This document shows, piece by piece, positions 11,132 through 23,700 of a DNA stretch of 64,000 nucleotides (positions are counted from its first letter, which is position 1; every line of letters begins with the position of its first letter). The DNA comes from Orychophragmus violaceus (Eukaryota > Streptophyta > Magnoliopsida > Brassicales > Brassicaceae). The stretch is from positions 89,288,619 through 89,352,618 of the forward strand of contig CM058238.1 in the NCBI GenBank assembly GCA_030180135.1, read 5' to 3'. Position numbers and translations under genes: made by a program. The notes beneath the pieces were generated by a model. The model saw only the letters and a list, made by a program, of their open reading frames with translations, ran no database searches and had not been told where the DNA came from.

Positions 11132-12019
11132 TCAAAATATCAGTACCACAACTAGTATCCAATACTTATGTAGAACTTGAATTAATAACACAATACCTGA
11201 AGAAGAAGTACCATACATCTTCTCCATCTCTTGTGAATCTTCCAAGAATTTATTGCAATCTCTCTTCCAATGCCCCGACTCATTACAGTAGAAGCACTTA
11301 CTAACACCAGATGGGCTTGACTTGGGCTTAAAAGATGACACAGGCTTATCCTGATTCCAAACCTGGACGGCCCAGCCTCTACCCTTGCCAACACAAGATT
11401 CCTCAAATCTTTTACCCTTTATGATGTTTTGCTCTGCTGTCTTGAGCATGCCATGCAGCTCAGTCAACGTCTTCGTCAAGCCTTTCTTGATATAGTTCTT
11501 AATGAACTTATCATAGCTTGACGGCAGTGACTGCAGAATGATGTCAGTAGCCAACTCTAAGCTGACAGGACATTCCAGTCTCCCCAGGTTATTAATGTAA
11601 CCCATCAGTTTAATGACATGAGGACTTACTGGAGCATCCTCTGGTAGCTTGCACCCAGTGAGAGACTTCACCATCTGGAATCTCTCAACTCGTGCCAGAT
11701 CTTGAAACTTCAGTTTCAGGCTGGTGATCATCTCTATTGGCGACTCCATGTTCTCATACTGACTATTCAAGTCTGGGTTCATGGAAGCCAACATCAGACC
11801 ACGCACATCTACCACATCAGTATAATGCTTATTCCAAGCATTATACACTGCATGCGAGTGATTGGTCCCAAGATTTTCTGGAAGAGCCTTTTCAAGGACA
11901 TAGTCCTTGCTCTCCTGCTTGAGAATGAATCTCAGATTCCGATACCAATCCAGGAAGTTGGATCCATTTAACTTGTCCTTCTCAAGGACGGATCGCAACG
12001 AGAAAGTAGTCATAGACAT
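11132..12019 (-). CDS. Copia-B Gag (CCHC, gag-only ORF)
   Basis: A 295-residue frame starting MSMTTFSLRSVLEKDKLNGS has the Copia gag fold region (NFLDWYRNLRFILKQE), central gag helices and a CCHC knuckle (CFYCNESGHWKRDC, near residues 240-255). After SSSGIV the frame shifts relative to Copia-C and Copia-D, where protease follows, and it ends about 20 residues later. The protease motif survives out of frame as VLDTSCG. The product would be a nucleocapsid-type protein able to form particles without its own enzymes. Coding quality is better than in the adjoining pol, which suggests constraint on gag or recent derivation. Confidence 0.85.
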   Translation of the reverse strand: MSMTTFSLRSVLEKDKLNGSNFLDWYRNLRFILKQESKDYVLEKALPENLGTNHSHAVYNAWNKHYTDVVDVRGLMLASMNPDLNSQYENMESPIEMITSLKLKFQDLARVERFQMVKSLTGCKLPEDAPVSPHVIKLMGYINNLGRLECPVSLELATDIILQSLPSSYDKFIKNYIKKGLTKTLTELHGMLKTAEQNIIKGKRFEESCVGKGRGWAVQVWNQDKPVSSFKPKSSPSGVSKCFYCNESGHWKRDCNKFLEDSQEMEKMYGTSSSGIVLLIQVLHKYWILVVVLIF

Positions 12020-13557
12020 AAGCTGAAATCCAAGAAAAACAAAGATTTAGTTATGCATATGATGAGAAATCTTATCAAATAAGAAAACTCGCATTATATT
12101 CAAACAATGTTTCCTCTATGAATATAATAATCCAAGATCCATACATCATTAAAATCTGAGTGGACGACTCGCCATCACCCAGAGTTTAGCAATCTAGGTA
12201 AGCAAACCATTGCTAATTGTACTCAGTACAACTCTTGGTCGTAGATAAGACAATCCATGTCTCATCTACTCTGATGTCTCTGAGCCCAGAACTTCTGATA
12301 GCCCAGTCAAGCAAACCAATCTCTTCTGCCTTGTGATCATTGACAGTCGCACTGCAAGTCTATCAATGACCACCTGCCTTACTCATGTAGCAGTGGATAC
12401 CAAGGACTCCAAGACTATCCAACATACGAAACAAGTCTTGACAGTGACAAGATTGGGCAAGACATCAAGGTCACTTGATATTTAGTTGAGGAAACTAAAC
12501 CCAAAAGTTTAGCAAATCAATCTCTTGGGTCATGTAATTGTTGATGTTAAGCACTGCAAATCCATCAACATTACTACCTGCCTTACTCACGTAATTGTGG
12601 ACACCAAGCTCTTGGCCAGAATATCACACAACGAAACGAGTCTTGACAGTTCACCATATTGGAGCTAATCTTTGATCAATGTTTAAGTCTAGTTTTGTTT
12701 CTGCAAATTCAAGGTTCAATAACCAGAATTCCGAGCACTGTATCGATCGACTCAGACTATGTCTGTCGATCGATACCACCAAACATAACCGGACTTCGAT
12801 AACCAATTAATTCAATTAACCCGGTTCATCGAACCGGTCATGTCGATCGACACAACCCATGTGTGACGGTCGACATAGACCTAAACCGAAGATCGTTTTG
12901 ATAACCGGTCCAATCCAATTGAACCGACTTATCTGATCAAACTGATCTTAACCAATCGGTTTATACTAATTGGTATAATTAGTTCAATCCAATTGAACCA
13001 ATTTATCCAATTTAAACCGTTTAAACCAGTTTCAACTGATTGGAATAACCGGTCCAATTCAATTGAACCGTATTATCCAATCAAACTGATTTAACCCATC
13101 GGTTCATGCTGATTGAGATAATCAGTTCAATCCAATTGAACCGATTCATCCAATTCAAACCGATCTATTCGGACTTAACCAAGCATGATAGCCGGTCCAA
13201 TCCAATTGAACCGATTAACCATTCGCTTGGTATGTGTCGACCGACACTAACCTGTGTCGATCGATACTCGGCCGAATTTATTCTGTGTCGACCGATACAC
13301 AACCTGTGTCGATCGACACAGAGGGCTTTCGGTTTTTCTTCGCGAAAAACCCTAGCCGCCGAATCTGTCGATTTCGCCACCTTGTGTCGACCGACACACC
13401 TCGTGTGTCGATCGACACAGTGCGAAAACACAGATTCGCAGATCGATCAAATCGATCTTACCTGTTCTTATTCAAACAACCTAGTTTGCGAATCTAAATC
13501 ATCAAATTCTATTAACAGGTGTGATTCAATGATAAAACCCTAAGGCTCTGATACCAC
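12020..13557 (-). other. Copia-B 5' leader with palindrome pairs
   Basis: About 1.5 kb between the primer site and gag, with no credible gene. It has a region of repeated AACCGGT/TCAATCCAATTGAACCG-like blocks (12760-13220) and palindrome pairs at 12739-12777, 12840-12876, 13232-13321 (two pairs) and 13384-13422. Copia-D has a matching leader. Confidence 0.8.
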
Positions 13558-14293
13558 TGTTGGGAATCCGAGCCAATTCTACCGTATTCAGAATGCTCAC
13601 GAGTTCCCGATAGCCTAGGATCTAGGGTCTAGTTAATTGAATCTGGATCTCACCTCGTGATTACCTGGTGTTTGGCAGCGGAAGATTGATCAGGTAGCAC
13701 GAGATCTATTGCGCCTCAGATGCTGCGCCTCTACTGTTCAGTCCACACGCACACAAGCTGGAATCCGCCGGGATGCTAGGACCGGTGCTCGGATCTCCCT
13801 GGGACTTTAGTTTCTTGAGGTTCTGTGTTTTCTCTCTGAGAAAAAATAGTCTGGGCGGCGCTCAAGTCTATCTGGTCGAAATTACATAAAACGAGTTTAT
13901 ATATTGACCTCGCGGTGAACCGAAACATCAGTCTCGGTTTCGCCCTTGTGTCGACCGACACACTTAGTGGTGTCGATCGACACACGCCCTGTATCGACCG
14001 ATGCACCCAATGGTGTCGATCGATACACCTCTTAGAAACTCAATTCGATGCGTATCTAATACACATCGATCAGACCATATACCAATGATTTATCCCATGC
14101 AGAGTATATCCAACTTGCTTAGGTGTGTGACCCTGTAGGTTCACACGATACTGGAAATGAGTTACAACTCATTTGTCATAAGCGGTTTCTAGCAAAACAT
14201 TATGACTACCCAGTATCACATGAATTGTCCGATCTCGACAATACAACTATCTTTAGAGTGAGTACAATGTGATTTCAGGACATAATCCCAACA
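13558..14293 (-). repeat. Copia-B 5' LTR
   Basis: 736 bp copy next to the primer-binding site. The four palindromic units recur at about 13947-14027. Confidence 0.92.
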
Positions 14294-15562
14294 ATATATA
14301 AGTACTACAACCACGCCTGAGGAGCTTTGAAGAGTGAACAAGGTATGTTCAGATTGAGACTTCCTGAACCCATGATCCATAAGAGTGTGGCTCAGCTTGT
14401 GATACCAGGCTCTTGGTGACTGCTTCAGACCATAGATAGCTCTTCTCAACCTTAACGCTTCTCCTGGCTTACACAACTGTTCAAGACCTGATGGTGGAGT
14501 CATGTACACCTCTTCCTCAAGTTCTCCTTGTAGGAAAGCATTTTTGACATCCATCTGCCATAGATCCCATGAAAGATTGGTAGCTAAGGAGAGAGTAACT
14601 CTTACGGTGTGAAGCTTTGCTACTGGTGCAAAGGTGTCAGTGTAGCCTTCTCCATAAGTCTGAGTGAATCCTCTAGCAACCAGCCTTGCCTTATATCTCT
14701 CTATGTCTCCATTGCTCTTATACTTGATTGTGAATACCCATTTGGAGCTAACGGCTTTCTTTCCTTTTGGTAAGGGTTCAACATTCCAAGTATGATTCTT
14801 TTCCATAGCCTCTTTCTCCTCAATCACAGCATCCATCCACACTTTAGTGTTCTTAGCCTCTTCATAGGTTTTAGGAACATGATTCATCTCTATCTTCCCA
14901 AGAAAGGCACGATGACTTGATGGTAACAAGTCAATAGAACACACGGATTGGTTGGGATGAGCAACAGCCTGATTGTTGAAGTAGAACTTCTTGTTGATGT
15001 AGCTTGAAACATCTGTCTTTTCTCTAGTGCTTCTTCTGAGTTGTTGCACCGGTTGAACAGCTTCCTCAACTCCCATTTCTTCTATTCCAAGATGAATTGT
15101 CTCCTCCTCATTCATATTCAAATTTTCTTGATCTTGATTTTGAGGTAGAACTTCTTCTTGACTTTGAGTGGGTTCTTGATTAGCTGTCACTGGTTCTTCC
15201 TCTTGCACCGCTCCTTGATGACTTCCCGTTTCTGTTTCCCTTTGTCTTGGTACCTTAGGAGAGTCATTCCCCAAATGATCCAAGAGAAACCTCAGACTTG
15301 TAGCAAGGTCGGAAGGTGATCTTGAGAGGTCTTTCAATTCTTCCCAGTCCCTCTTTTCAAAATAACCCTTTCCTTCTATGAACTTGACATCCCTTGAGAC
15401 ATAGGTGCGGTTGTTTATTGGATCATAGCATTTGTACCCCTTTTGCGTAGTCGAATATCCAAGGAACATGCACTTGATGCTCTTAGCTTCTAGCTTATTT
15501 CTTTGATCACCTGAATTGTAGACAAAACACACACACACACCCAAACACACGTAAGTGTTCAA
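14294..15562 (-). pseudogene. Copia-A reverse transcriptase, N-terminal part
   Basis: This frame resumes after the microsatellite frameshift (NSGDQRNKLEAKSIKCMFLG) and continues through the acidic linker into reverse transcriptase (KARLVARGFTQTYGEGYTDT, WQMDVKNAFLQGELEEEVYM, AIYGLKQSPRAWY). It breaks off at 14294 after SSSGVVVVLIY, exactly where Copia-B is inserted. The rest of the domain, starting with the VDD of the YVDD box, resumes at 7239. Confidence 0.92.
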
Positions 15563-17264
15563 TGAAGGGTTGGGTTTTGTTTAATACCTCAAATGGTGAA
15601 ATATCTTGGAGAACTTTTGTTGGAGTCCTATTGATGAGGTAGCAAGCTGCTAAGACCGCATCTCCCCAAAATCTTTTAGGCACATTGGTATGGAACATCA
15701 TGGACCTAGCAACTTCCATGAGATGTCTGTTCTTTCTCTCAGCCACTCCATTTTGTTGGGGTGTATGTGGACAGCTTGTTTGATGTAGGATTCCATGTTT
15801 GTTCAGGTTAGCTTTGAACCTTTGACTTGTATACTCTCCTCCATTATCTGATCTAAACACTTTGATCTTTGCATTAAACTGATTAGTAATATAATTTTGA
15901 AAGTGAATGAAAGCTTCATAAACCCTATCTTTAGATGGAAGCAAAGTGACCCAAGTATATTTCGATTTTTCATCTATGAAGGTCACAAAATATTTGTTCC
16001 TATCTCTATATAGACAAGGTGAAGTCCAAACATCAGAATGCACAAGATCAAAACAGTTTTCATAGATAGTAGCAGATTTAGGAAAGATAGTTCTACAATG
16101 TTTGCCAAGAATGCAAGCTTCACAAGTTGAATGATCAAAGTTAGCATTAGGCAACATTAAACTGAGAGCACGAGCATGAGGATGTCCAAGTCTAGCATGC
16201 CACAAAGAATTTTGATTAACAGAAAAACAGGAATTGAAAGCTAAGGAATTCGAATTGCTTGGAGAAGTGTTTTCAAGGAGGTAAAGCTCATCTTGTGTTC
16301 CACCTCTTCCAAGTACCTTGCCATTCTTAATATCCTGAAAGCAAACTTCATTAGGCCCAAATATAACATTGCAATTCAGATCATTTATAATCCTTTTCAC
16401 TGACAGAAGATTAGACTTAAACTTAGGCACAAAGAAAGCATCACTATCCTTGTTAAAGAGTCTTAACTTTCCTGTTCCTACAATGGGAATACCTTGACCA
16501 TCAGCAATAGTTACTATTCCTAGAGCCGGTTTAATGTCTTTTAACAACTTAGCATCACTAATCATGTGGTGAGAAGCTCCTGAGTCTACTACCATTTTAT
16601 GATTAGATTGAGCAAGCAATTTATGAGACAAGAGCGTGATACCGGAGAGTTTAGAGGCATAAGCCTTGATGAGATCCTCCAGATCACTTTTCCTCACATA
16701 CTCAGTGTTAGTGAACAGGGCAATCTCTCCTCCTTGAGTAGATGAAGACGCTTGCTCAGTCACTTCTTGAGAGATGTTGGATTTTGAATCCCTGAACTTG
16801 GATGGCTTGAGATGTGGATGGAGGATCCAACACTTGTGTTTGGCGTGTCCCTTCTTCTTGCAATGCTCACAGAAAGTGTACTTCCTGTCCTCATGCTTGA
16901 ACACACTTTTGTTGGCAGTGACAAGCTCCCCCTTTCCTCCAAACAGCCCAATGTTCCCTTGTTCCTTTTGGATCCTTGAGCACACTTCTTCAAAGTCAGG
17001 AAGAGTAGTCTCCCTTAGAATGGACTTGATGACATCATTGTAGACCGGATTCAAATTGAGAAGGAGTCCAAAGATCTTGTCTTGCTCCTTTCTTTCATTA
17101 AGAACCTTTGGGTCCATGGTGCTTGGCCTTAACATGTCAAGCTCAGACCAAGCAGATGAGAACTTTCCAAGATACTTGGTGAACTCACAATCCTCTTGGT
17201 GAAGGTCACTGATTGTCTTCTTCACTTCATACACACGGCTGAGGTTGGAGACATCACCATACAC
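15507..17264 (-). pseudogene. Copia-A gag, protease and integrase
   Basis: This frame carries, in order, the end of gag with a CCHC knuckle (CEHCKKKGHAKHKC), an aspartic protease (VVDSGASHHM), the pre-integrase HARLGH box and zinc ligands (CEACILGKHC), and the integrase DDE core with HSDVW, RSDNGGEY and NGVAERKNRH. It ends in a frameshift at a GT/CA microsatellite (about 15522-15546), where VFGCVC becomes out of frame with the reverse-transcriptase frame that follows. The catalytic residues themselves look intact, so decay is recent relative to the family. Confidence 0.9.
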
Positions 17265-17279
17265 CTTTTTAAGAGTGTC

Positions 17280-17594
17280 TCAAAGGGATTTAGTTGTTTC
17301 ACAGTGGGAGTAAGCTTCAAGGATGGAGGGGTCTAATGAGTTTTGGAGGAAGCCAAGGACTGACTGGTCTTCTTGAAACCACCTTGCCTCCTCCTTCTTT
17401 GTTGCCTCATCTTTCTTCCCCTTTGAGCCTTCTTCATCAAGTGGTGTCTTGTCTTCAAGGATGTGCTCCCAAAGCCCTCTGCCACAGATTGCGGTCTTGG
17501 TTGTTCTCTGCCATGTTCTGTAGTTTAAGCCCTTGAGGACCACATGAATGACAGTGGGCTTGAGACTTGAGTTAACTTGGACAGTATCTTCCAT
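17280..17594 (-). pseudogene. Copia-A gag, N-terminal part
   Basis: A 104-residue frame starting MEDTVQVNSS holds the N-terminal Copia gag region (KGLNYRTWQR). It stops at a TGA right after TTKSL. The next 585-residue frame continues the same protein (KVYGDVSNLSRVYEVKK), so the stop is a nonsense change inside one ancestral gag-pol frame. It would have packaged the element RNA. The primer-binding site lies about 95 bp upstream. Confidence 0.85.
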
Positions 17595-17699
17595 TGATGA
17601 GTTTTGTGAAGCTTAAGAACACAAAGAAGAGAATTTTGAAGAGAATAATTAGAGATTAAAGAGAATCAGTGAACAATAACAACTATTGCTCTGATACCA

Positions 17700-18084
17700 T
17701 GTTAGAATTCAAGAGAATAAAGAAGAGATTTGAGGATTTAATCACAAGGACATAAGAGAAAAAGATTGGAGAGAGATTAAGAGAATAAGAACAAGAGAGA
17801 GAGAGAGAGATTAGAGAGAGAATAAGTCTCCTTAGATTTAAAATTCAAAATCAGAAGTTACAATATAGACAAAGAGCCATTAGACTATTTTGGCTTACAA
17901 GAGAAGCTAATCCAAAATATCTTAAGTGACAAGACTGGTTTTACTGTTCATCTGTGGATACTGTTCACAGCGGATACTGTCCACAGCGGATACTGTCCAC
18001 AGATGCTTCCTGTCCAGCTGGTTACTCTCAGAGCTCTTTAAGCTATCCACCTCTGTTCATTGTAATTTCATCTCATGATCAATA
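17700..18084 (-). repeat. Copia-A 5' LTR
   Basis: 385 bp, rich in GA on the plus strand (a long AGAGAG run at about 17790-17820). It contains a tandem duplication of a 16-bp unit near 17965-17998 that is single in the other LTR. Confidence 0.9.
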
Positions 18085-18663
18085 TTACTTTCACTGGAAC
18101 TACCGAAATCTTCAGAGTTTCTTTTGATCTTTCTGTTTTCTTATGGAGTAATATCTCCGGTGGTTTTGCTCGATCTGGTTTCACGATCTGCTATGGAGGT
18201 TTTCGTCTTCCTCCTTGCTTTCAACGGCAAATCAACTCTGGATTTGCCACCATCGAAGCTTCCATGGTCACAGCGAGTTCTAAAGGAGGCAACGGAGCAA
18301 TTTTGTATCTCGATGCGGGAGGTTCCTGTTGATTCTTGGCGGACATGAGGTCGGCAGATCTAATTCGGTCTAAGACTTGAAGCTTTTCGACGGAGGTGTT
18401 GGCCATCGTCTCTTTGCCGGCAAACTGACGGGCATGACGTCAACACCAAAGCTTCCTGCGCTCATCTCAACGGAGGCCACGTCTCATGCTGACTCATCCC
18501 AACAATTCTACACGTGTTCTGTCTATTTCGTTTCATATCTCTATCATGTTCATGTGTATTGGGTTTAATGGGCTCCTATCTATTGTACTGAATTATTATA
18601 GCCTTTGGGCTTATAAAATGATCTGCTTGTCGACCAAAAAAAAAAAAAATGCTACACGCATAA

Positions 18664-18967
18664 TTACTTTTTCGCCATTTTAAATATTTGTGCTAAAAAG
18701 TTTGAAAAATAATTACAAGTATAATATTTAATGGACGATTCTATCAAATATTATCTTCTTATGTGACTCGCATAATTTAATTTATTAAAACCGATTGGCC
18801 ATAATCCGATGCATTAAACCGTAAGACCAAAATCAATAAATAAATCAGATCTGGAAATATATAGTTTTTATAAGACACGAATGAATGGCAAAAAAAAAGT
18901 CTAGTAAACCAACATTGTACGTCAAGAACTATTTGTAGCTACGTTTCTGATAATTTTAATTTTATTA
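18664..18967. other. AT-rich spacer between retroposon and Helitron
   Basis: About 300 bp of AT-rich sequence with no gene. It is the original host or older repeat sequence into which the first retroposon inserted. Confidence 0.5.
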
Positions 18968-18999
18968 CTAGATTTTGACCCGCACTTCTAAGTGCGGGT
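18968..18999 (-). terminator. Helitron 3' terminus: hairpin plus CTAG
   Basis: Plus-strand CTAG at 18968-18971, then ATTTTG and a 10-bp inverted repeat (18978-18987 and 18990-18999). Read on the minus strand this is hairpin, CAAAAT, CTAG, then host T, the standard Arabidopsis Helitron end. Confidence 0.9.
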
Positions 19000-19695
19000 A
19001 TAATTTTCTTTACAAATTTTACTTTTTATTCATTTTGTTAATAGTAGTTTAGATTTTTAATTATGTAATCTAATTTTGATTATAATTGTTTAACCAACAT
19101 TATAAACAGTGAGTTAGCAATTTAGTTTTTTTAAATGAATTATGAGTTATTTGGAGGAGATATATCGTAAGGATTAAGAGATTAAAATAACGATGTAAAT
19201 AATCTGTGTTGTATCGTAAGATCATAGTTTAATTATACCCGTTTAATTAATTATGTGTTTTTTTAAATAATTTGTGTTGTATCGTAATATCATAGTTTGG
19301 AAAAAATATATATATGTGAAAACAACTATTGTAAAAGTTATGTGGTATATGTTTAATTGTTATTTTATTTATCTAAAATATTATTTTATAAAATACATGT
19401 TGTAATCGTATATATAATTTGCAAATTTGATGGAACTATCCGTTAAAAACTTCATTCAAACATAAAGCATAATTTGACGCTTCAAATATTTGAATAATAT
19501 AAGTATGAAACCATTTTAATATTTTATTAATTTTAAAATATATCAACTGAAATTATTTACTATATACGAATTTTTTATAGAAAATTTATAATCGAGATTG
19601 GCTAATTAATTTTTCAACCCGTTTAATTAATTAAATATTTTTCAGTTTGATGAAAAAACCTGCTAAAAAGTACAATCGTAAAAACATCAATCGTA

Positions 19696-19731
<36 letters not shown>

Positions 19732-20690
19732 TTGAAACAAAATAAAAAGATATTAAAATATATTATAAATATATTTTGAATTAAATCATAAATTAGAGAA
19801 TCTTAATTTATATATAATAGTTGATGTATAAATTATTAATTATATTTATCAATTAATTTGTTTTGATTTTAATTAATTAGGAAAGTGGGACCCATTAGAT
19901 TTTGGTTGTTTGGCTACATGTTTAATAATTGTCTTGTTTGGAAACATGGATTGTAGAGATAATAAATTAAATATAAATTGTTTTACAGTTTTACCCTTAA
20001 TGAAGGTTACAAATCCTAATAATATCAAGGGCAAATTGCGAGAACAACATTTATGTACCATGGCAAACCTTCCTGTTTTAATAGATTAGATTTTCATTTT
20101 CGGTAAATCTTAGATAATCAGCATCATCCAAAAATGTCACATGTTGTAAAGTATAGATATATATAGTGTATAAAATATATATTATACTTAAAAACAAGTG
20201 GACCTTCATATCACATGCTAGCTGTCAATCTGGTTTTGGATCTTTTTATCAAAAATTTATGGGCATAAAACTATTTGTTAGATAACTTCAGTTATTTTTG
20301 ATTTTTTGTAAAAATACAACATGTTATAAGGTTTAATTCATTATTTTATATGAACATCCGAATGTAAAAATATTTGAATATATAAAAAAATAATTATAAT
20401 TATGTACATATCTAAATTTTATGCACATACAAAATGTATAAAATCCAAAAACAAACCATTAAAACAATTTTTTGTAAATAAAAAATCCATAATTCGTTTT
20501 CTCCTATATATAATAAATAAATATTACTCTCTAATAAAAATAACATCCATTACAATCTCATAAAAAAAATATTTAATGTTATTGAACATTTATGCGTAAA
20601 CAATATTCTTTGTTTCTTCATTAGTTTTTCTTCTTTATATATGACTAGTATCTTTAGACCAATTATGCAAGTTATTTTTGAAACTACAAC
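19000..20690 (-). other. Helitron 3' non-coding region, AT-rich
   Basis: About 1.7 kb of very AT-rich sequence with a (TA)n run at about 19704-19731 and no credible gene. It lies between the helicase remnant and the Helitron end. Confidence 0.6.
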
Positions 20691-20720
20691 ACACAACTAG
20701 TCATGAGTAAAAAAAAATCT

Positions 20721-23700
20721 TCAAAAATACAAACCAATTTTATCTAGTGTTTGTTTTTGATTTTTGTTTATAATCATTGCAAAAGCAAAAGCCACATGAA
20801 ATTGCTTACGCCGCATTCTGAAAGGAAATTTTTCTTTATGCGGCATTACAAACATCTTATAGAGTGTAACTTTATGGCTAACCCTATATCCAATTATTAT
20901 TGTACGTTTAATAATTTGATTATTCAACTGAGTAACTTGAACCTAGTGTCATTGTATAAATCATTCCTATGATCAATGTTCCTAAGTAACATAATAGGAA
21001 CACCAACTTTAAATTTCAAATCATGGTTCGACAATTCATATAGTTTGATGTTGTTCAAATTTTTTTGGGAATATACCATTTCATCATTTTTTCCTTTATC
21101 TGAAATATTAATGTTGTCAAAACTAATGTAAATTTTTTTGCATCTGTTATCAAACAAACATAGCTTTCAATTCAATTATATCACAATAATAACAATTTTA
21201 AAAGATATATATATATACTATTGAATTAAATATTACCATGTTTATACATATCAACATAATACTTTTTAATGATTCGAGCATATAGTCATTCACATTATCA
21301 ATATCTTGGTTGGTTATACTCAAAATTGCTCTTCTTTGAAAAAATTTGAGTCAGACTCAGCCGCATCAAAATCTCCACATACTTCTTTAAAAATTGCTTT
21401 GATAGGTTCAACATAATCAAATATGAACAAATCTTCTGAAATATCTATCTCAAAATCTTCATCATATCCACTGTTGATTTTTCTGTTTCCTGTATCCAAA
21501 ATTCAGTTGGAGAATTTCCTAAGAGCACGAGTTTCATCACTACTCAGACCATCTGGGAGAAGTCACATGTCTTTAGTGAGCTTTATAACTCTGCATTTGT
21601 TCTACAGTAACGACGAATTCATAGCAGCCATAATTGTTTGCTCTCTTCCACCATCGGTTATAACTGGTAAAATCTGTCTGAAATCACCACCGAAAACAAT
21701 AGGCTTACCTCCATATGGCACAATTTGTCCCAAAATATCTCGCATGTTGCGATCTAGAGTTTAAAATAGTGTTTACTCATCATTGGTTCTTCGTCCCATA
21801 TAATAAGTTTAGCCAACTTGACCGACTTGCTTGATTTATTCCGGGTTTAAGAGTAGAACATGTCGTCCATTCATTTACTTGAATATGGATACAAAATCTA
21901 GAATGAACCGTTCTACCATCTTTTAGAAACAAATAAGCAATACCACTATATGCAACATTTAATAATATCTGACCCTTATCGAATAATCGATCCTAGACAC
22001 TCCACATGAGAGTTCCTTGTTCCTCCAAATTTATAAACGAAAAATATACTACCATTTCCATTGTCAACTGCGGTCATAATCTCGTTATAAACATCTCGTT
22101 GTTATTTTGTCAATTTGGGCATATCTCTATCCAAGTCATATTTCAACTCATCATAATTGCATGCTAACTCTCTTGATATCAATGTGTTGTTATCCTGAGT
22201 CATTGCGCTCATATCTGGTTTTGATATATCCTTAATTTTAAAATAGTGAACTCACACTTTACGCATAAGCATTTCTATTTTCACTAATGCATAATTTTTT
22301 ATCTGATGTTCGTTCATGCTATAATCTGCAATATACAGAAATAAAAGTATAAGAAATTTATTAAAGTTATATGAACATAACTATTTTCGCAATGATATGC
22401 TATTCTTTTACTTACATGGATCTTTTCTTATGGTTCTTTGCTTTATTAATATGTTGTCTGATAAGAATTCTCATGTTTTATTCCAAAGTTCTAGTGAATT
22501 TTAAACAATGTTAGTTAGAAGCATCAGAACAAACGATTCACGTACATACGTACCACTTTGAGCTGCTTCTTTTATATCTTCAACGTATACAATATCATCA
22601 TCAAGCAAACCCAACATTTCCCAAACCAATTTGTATGAAGGATAAATAATACCACCAACCTTCTTTATATCATCGAAACATTATGGACCTAGTTGGACGT
22701 TAAGAAAAACCCTCAATATGCATATTATTTTACTCGGGAGACATATTTTAGGCATTTAATTGCAAAACCTTTTTCACAAATTTTCCATTCTCTAGTCTTT
22801 AGAACCAAACATGTTCGGTTGGAAAATCTGCGTAATTCATCTTTTTGCATCAAGATTTTTTTTGTAATAGTCCATGAAAATCATAAACTTAGATTTACTA
22901 ACTGATGGTCAGTTAACAACGTCATCCACATCATCATCTTCCTCGTAGACCATGGGCTGTTCACTTTCGAGATGAAACGACAATTTCTTCATTGGCGTAG
23001 TTTATAAATTAGTATTGAATGCAAGAATTCTTCATGTAGACTCATAGGAAGACATATATCTGATCATAAATAAACATTTATCAATGGAAATTAAGGTATA
23101 CGATTCAGAATTTATGGCACTACCACATTAAAAAAAACAACAACAATAGTTTTATTAGGTTTACATACCTACAGTTGGTATACTCTTTAATTTCATCTTT
23201 GACTTGATCCTTATTAGCAACCTTACCATGACCTTTATCACAATCATTTGCAGCATCATTTTCTCAGGATGCTCTTGCATAGTCAAGATCCTTATGAATG
23301 TATTTGAAGAGATATTTGACAGTTCGGGTTTTGGCCATACCATTCAACGTTGATATGAGCTCGATAACGTAAAGATAGAGTCTTGTTATAAGGTATCACA
23401 TATGAATTGTCAAAATTAAAAATTCGTTTTTTACAAACCTCGCCTTTCATATCTATGTTTGTAAACAGGAAACCCCGCTACATCAACATGAGTTGTATCA
23501 CTAAAAGGTTTTGGAAATAAGTTTGTACACTTTATATCTTGCATGCATGGACTATTTTTATTGTGAGGGTCACATGAACCATGCATCATCATATCCGCAA
23601 CAACTTCATGCAAACCAGAATCAAGCTCTTTATCAGGAATTTCCACACTGATGAATTTACCTCTATCATCACCCGCTTGTAGCTTAGAACTGGGATATAA

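Larger units (their letters stand above)
7240..14293 (-). mobile_element. Copia-B: young, gag-bearing LTR element with dead pol
   Basis: LTRs of 736 bp at 7240-7975 and 13558-14293 begin TGTTGGG and end CCCAACA. The TSD is ATATA (7235-7239 and 14294-14298). The primer site (rc GCTCTGATACCA) is at 13545-13556. By eye the LTRs differ at only about three of 736 positions, so insertion is recent, yet pol between 8000 and 11130 is reduced to fragments. Only gag (11132-12019) is open. It must have been mobilised by enzymes from a relative; Copia-C and Copia-D encode very similar gag proteins. LTRs and leader carry the paired palindromes described below. Confidence 0.93.
5756..18084 (-). mobile_element. 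Copia-A LTR retrotransposon, split by Copia-B
   Basis: LTRs at 5756-6122 (367 bp) and 17700-18084 (385 bp) are flanked by the TSD TTACT (5751-5755 and 18085-18089). The element reads on the minus strand: 5' LTR at right, a primer site matching initiator tRNA-Met at 17688-17699, gag-pol, and a purine tract at about 6123-6134 next to the 3' LTR. In sense orientation the LTRs begin TATTG and end TAACA, a non-canonical TA..CA pair. LTRs differ by about five substitutions plus an 18-bp length difference, 16 of which is a tandem copy of GCGGATACTGTCCACA-type sequence. Coding capacity is broken by stops, a frameshift and Copia-B. Confidence 0.92.
648..18648 (+). mobile_element. Sadhu-like poly(A) retroposon, split by a MULE and Copia-A
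   Basis: The 15-mer ATGCTACACGCATAA occurs at 633-647 and again at 18649-18663, the second copy following a run of about 14 A. This is the signature of LINE-type target-primed insertion. Removing the nested elements and their duplications leaves 648-706, 5420-5755 and 18090-18648, about 950 bp with no long conserved ORF. Length, A tail and TSD fit the Sadhu class of non-autonomous retroposons known from Arabidopsis. The family name is inferred; the insertion structure is seen directly. The 3' end (GCCTTTGGGC... then CGACC and the A tract) resembles the third copy near 34.65 kb. Confidence 0.75.

Noticed and set aside
13545..13556. Possible tRNA gene fragment matching initiator tRNA-Met
   Set aside because: A 12-base match beside an LTR is a primer-binding site; no cloverleaf surrounds it. 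The same holds at 17688, 44727, 57315 and 61842.
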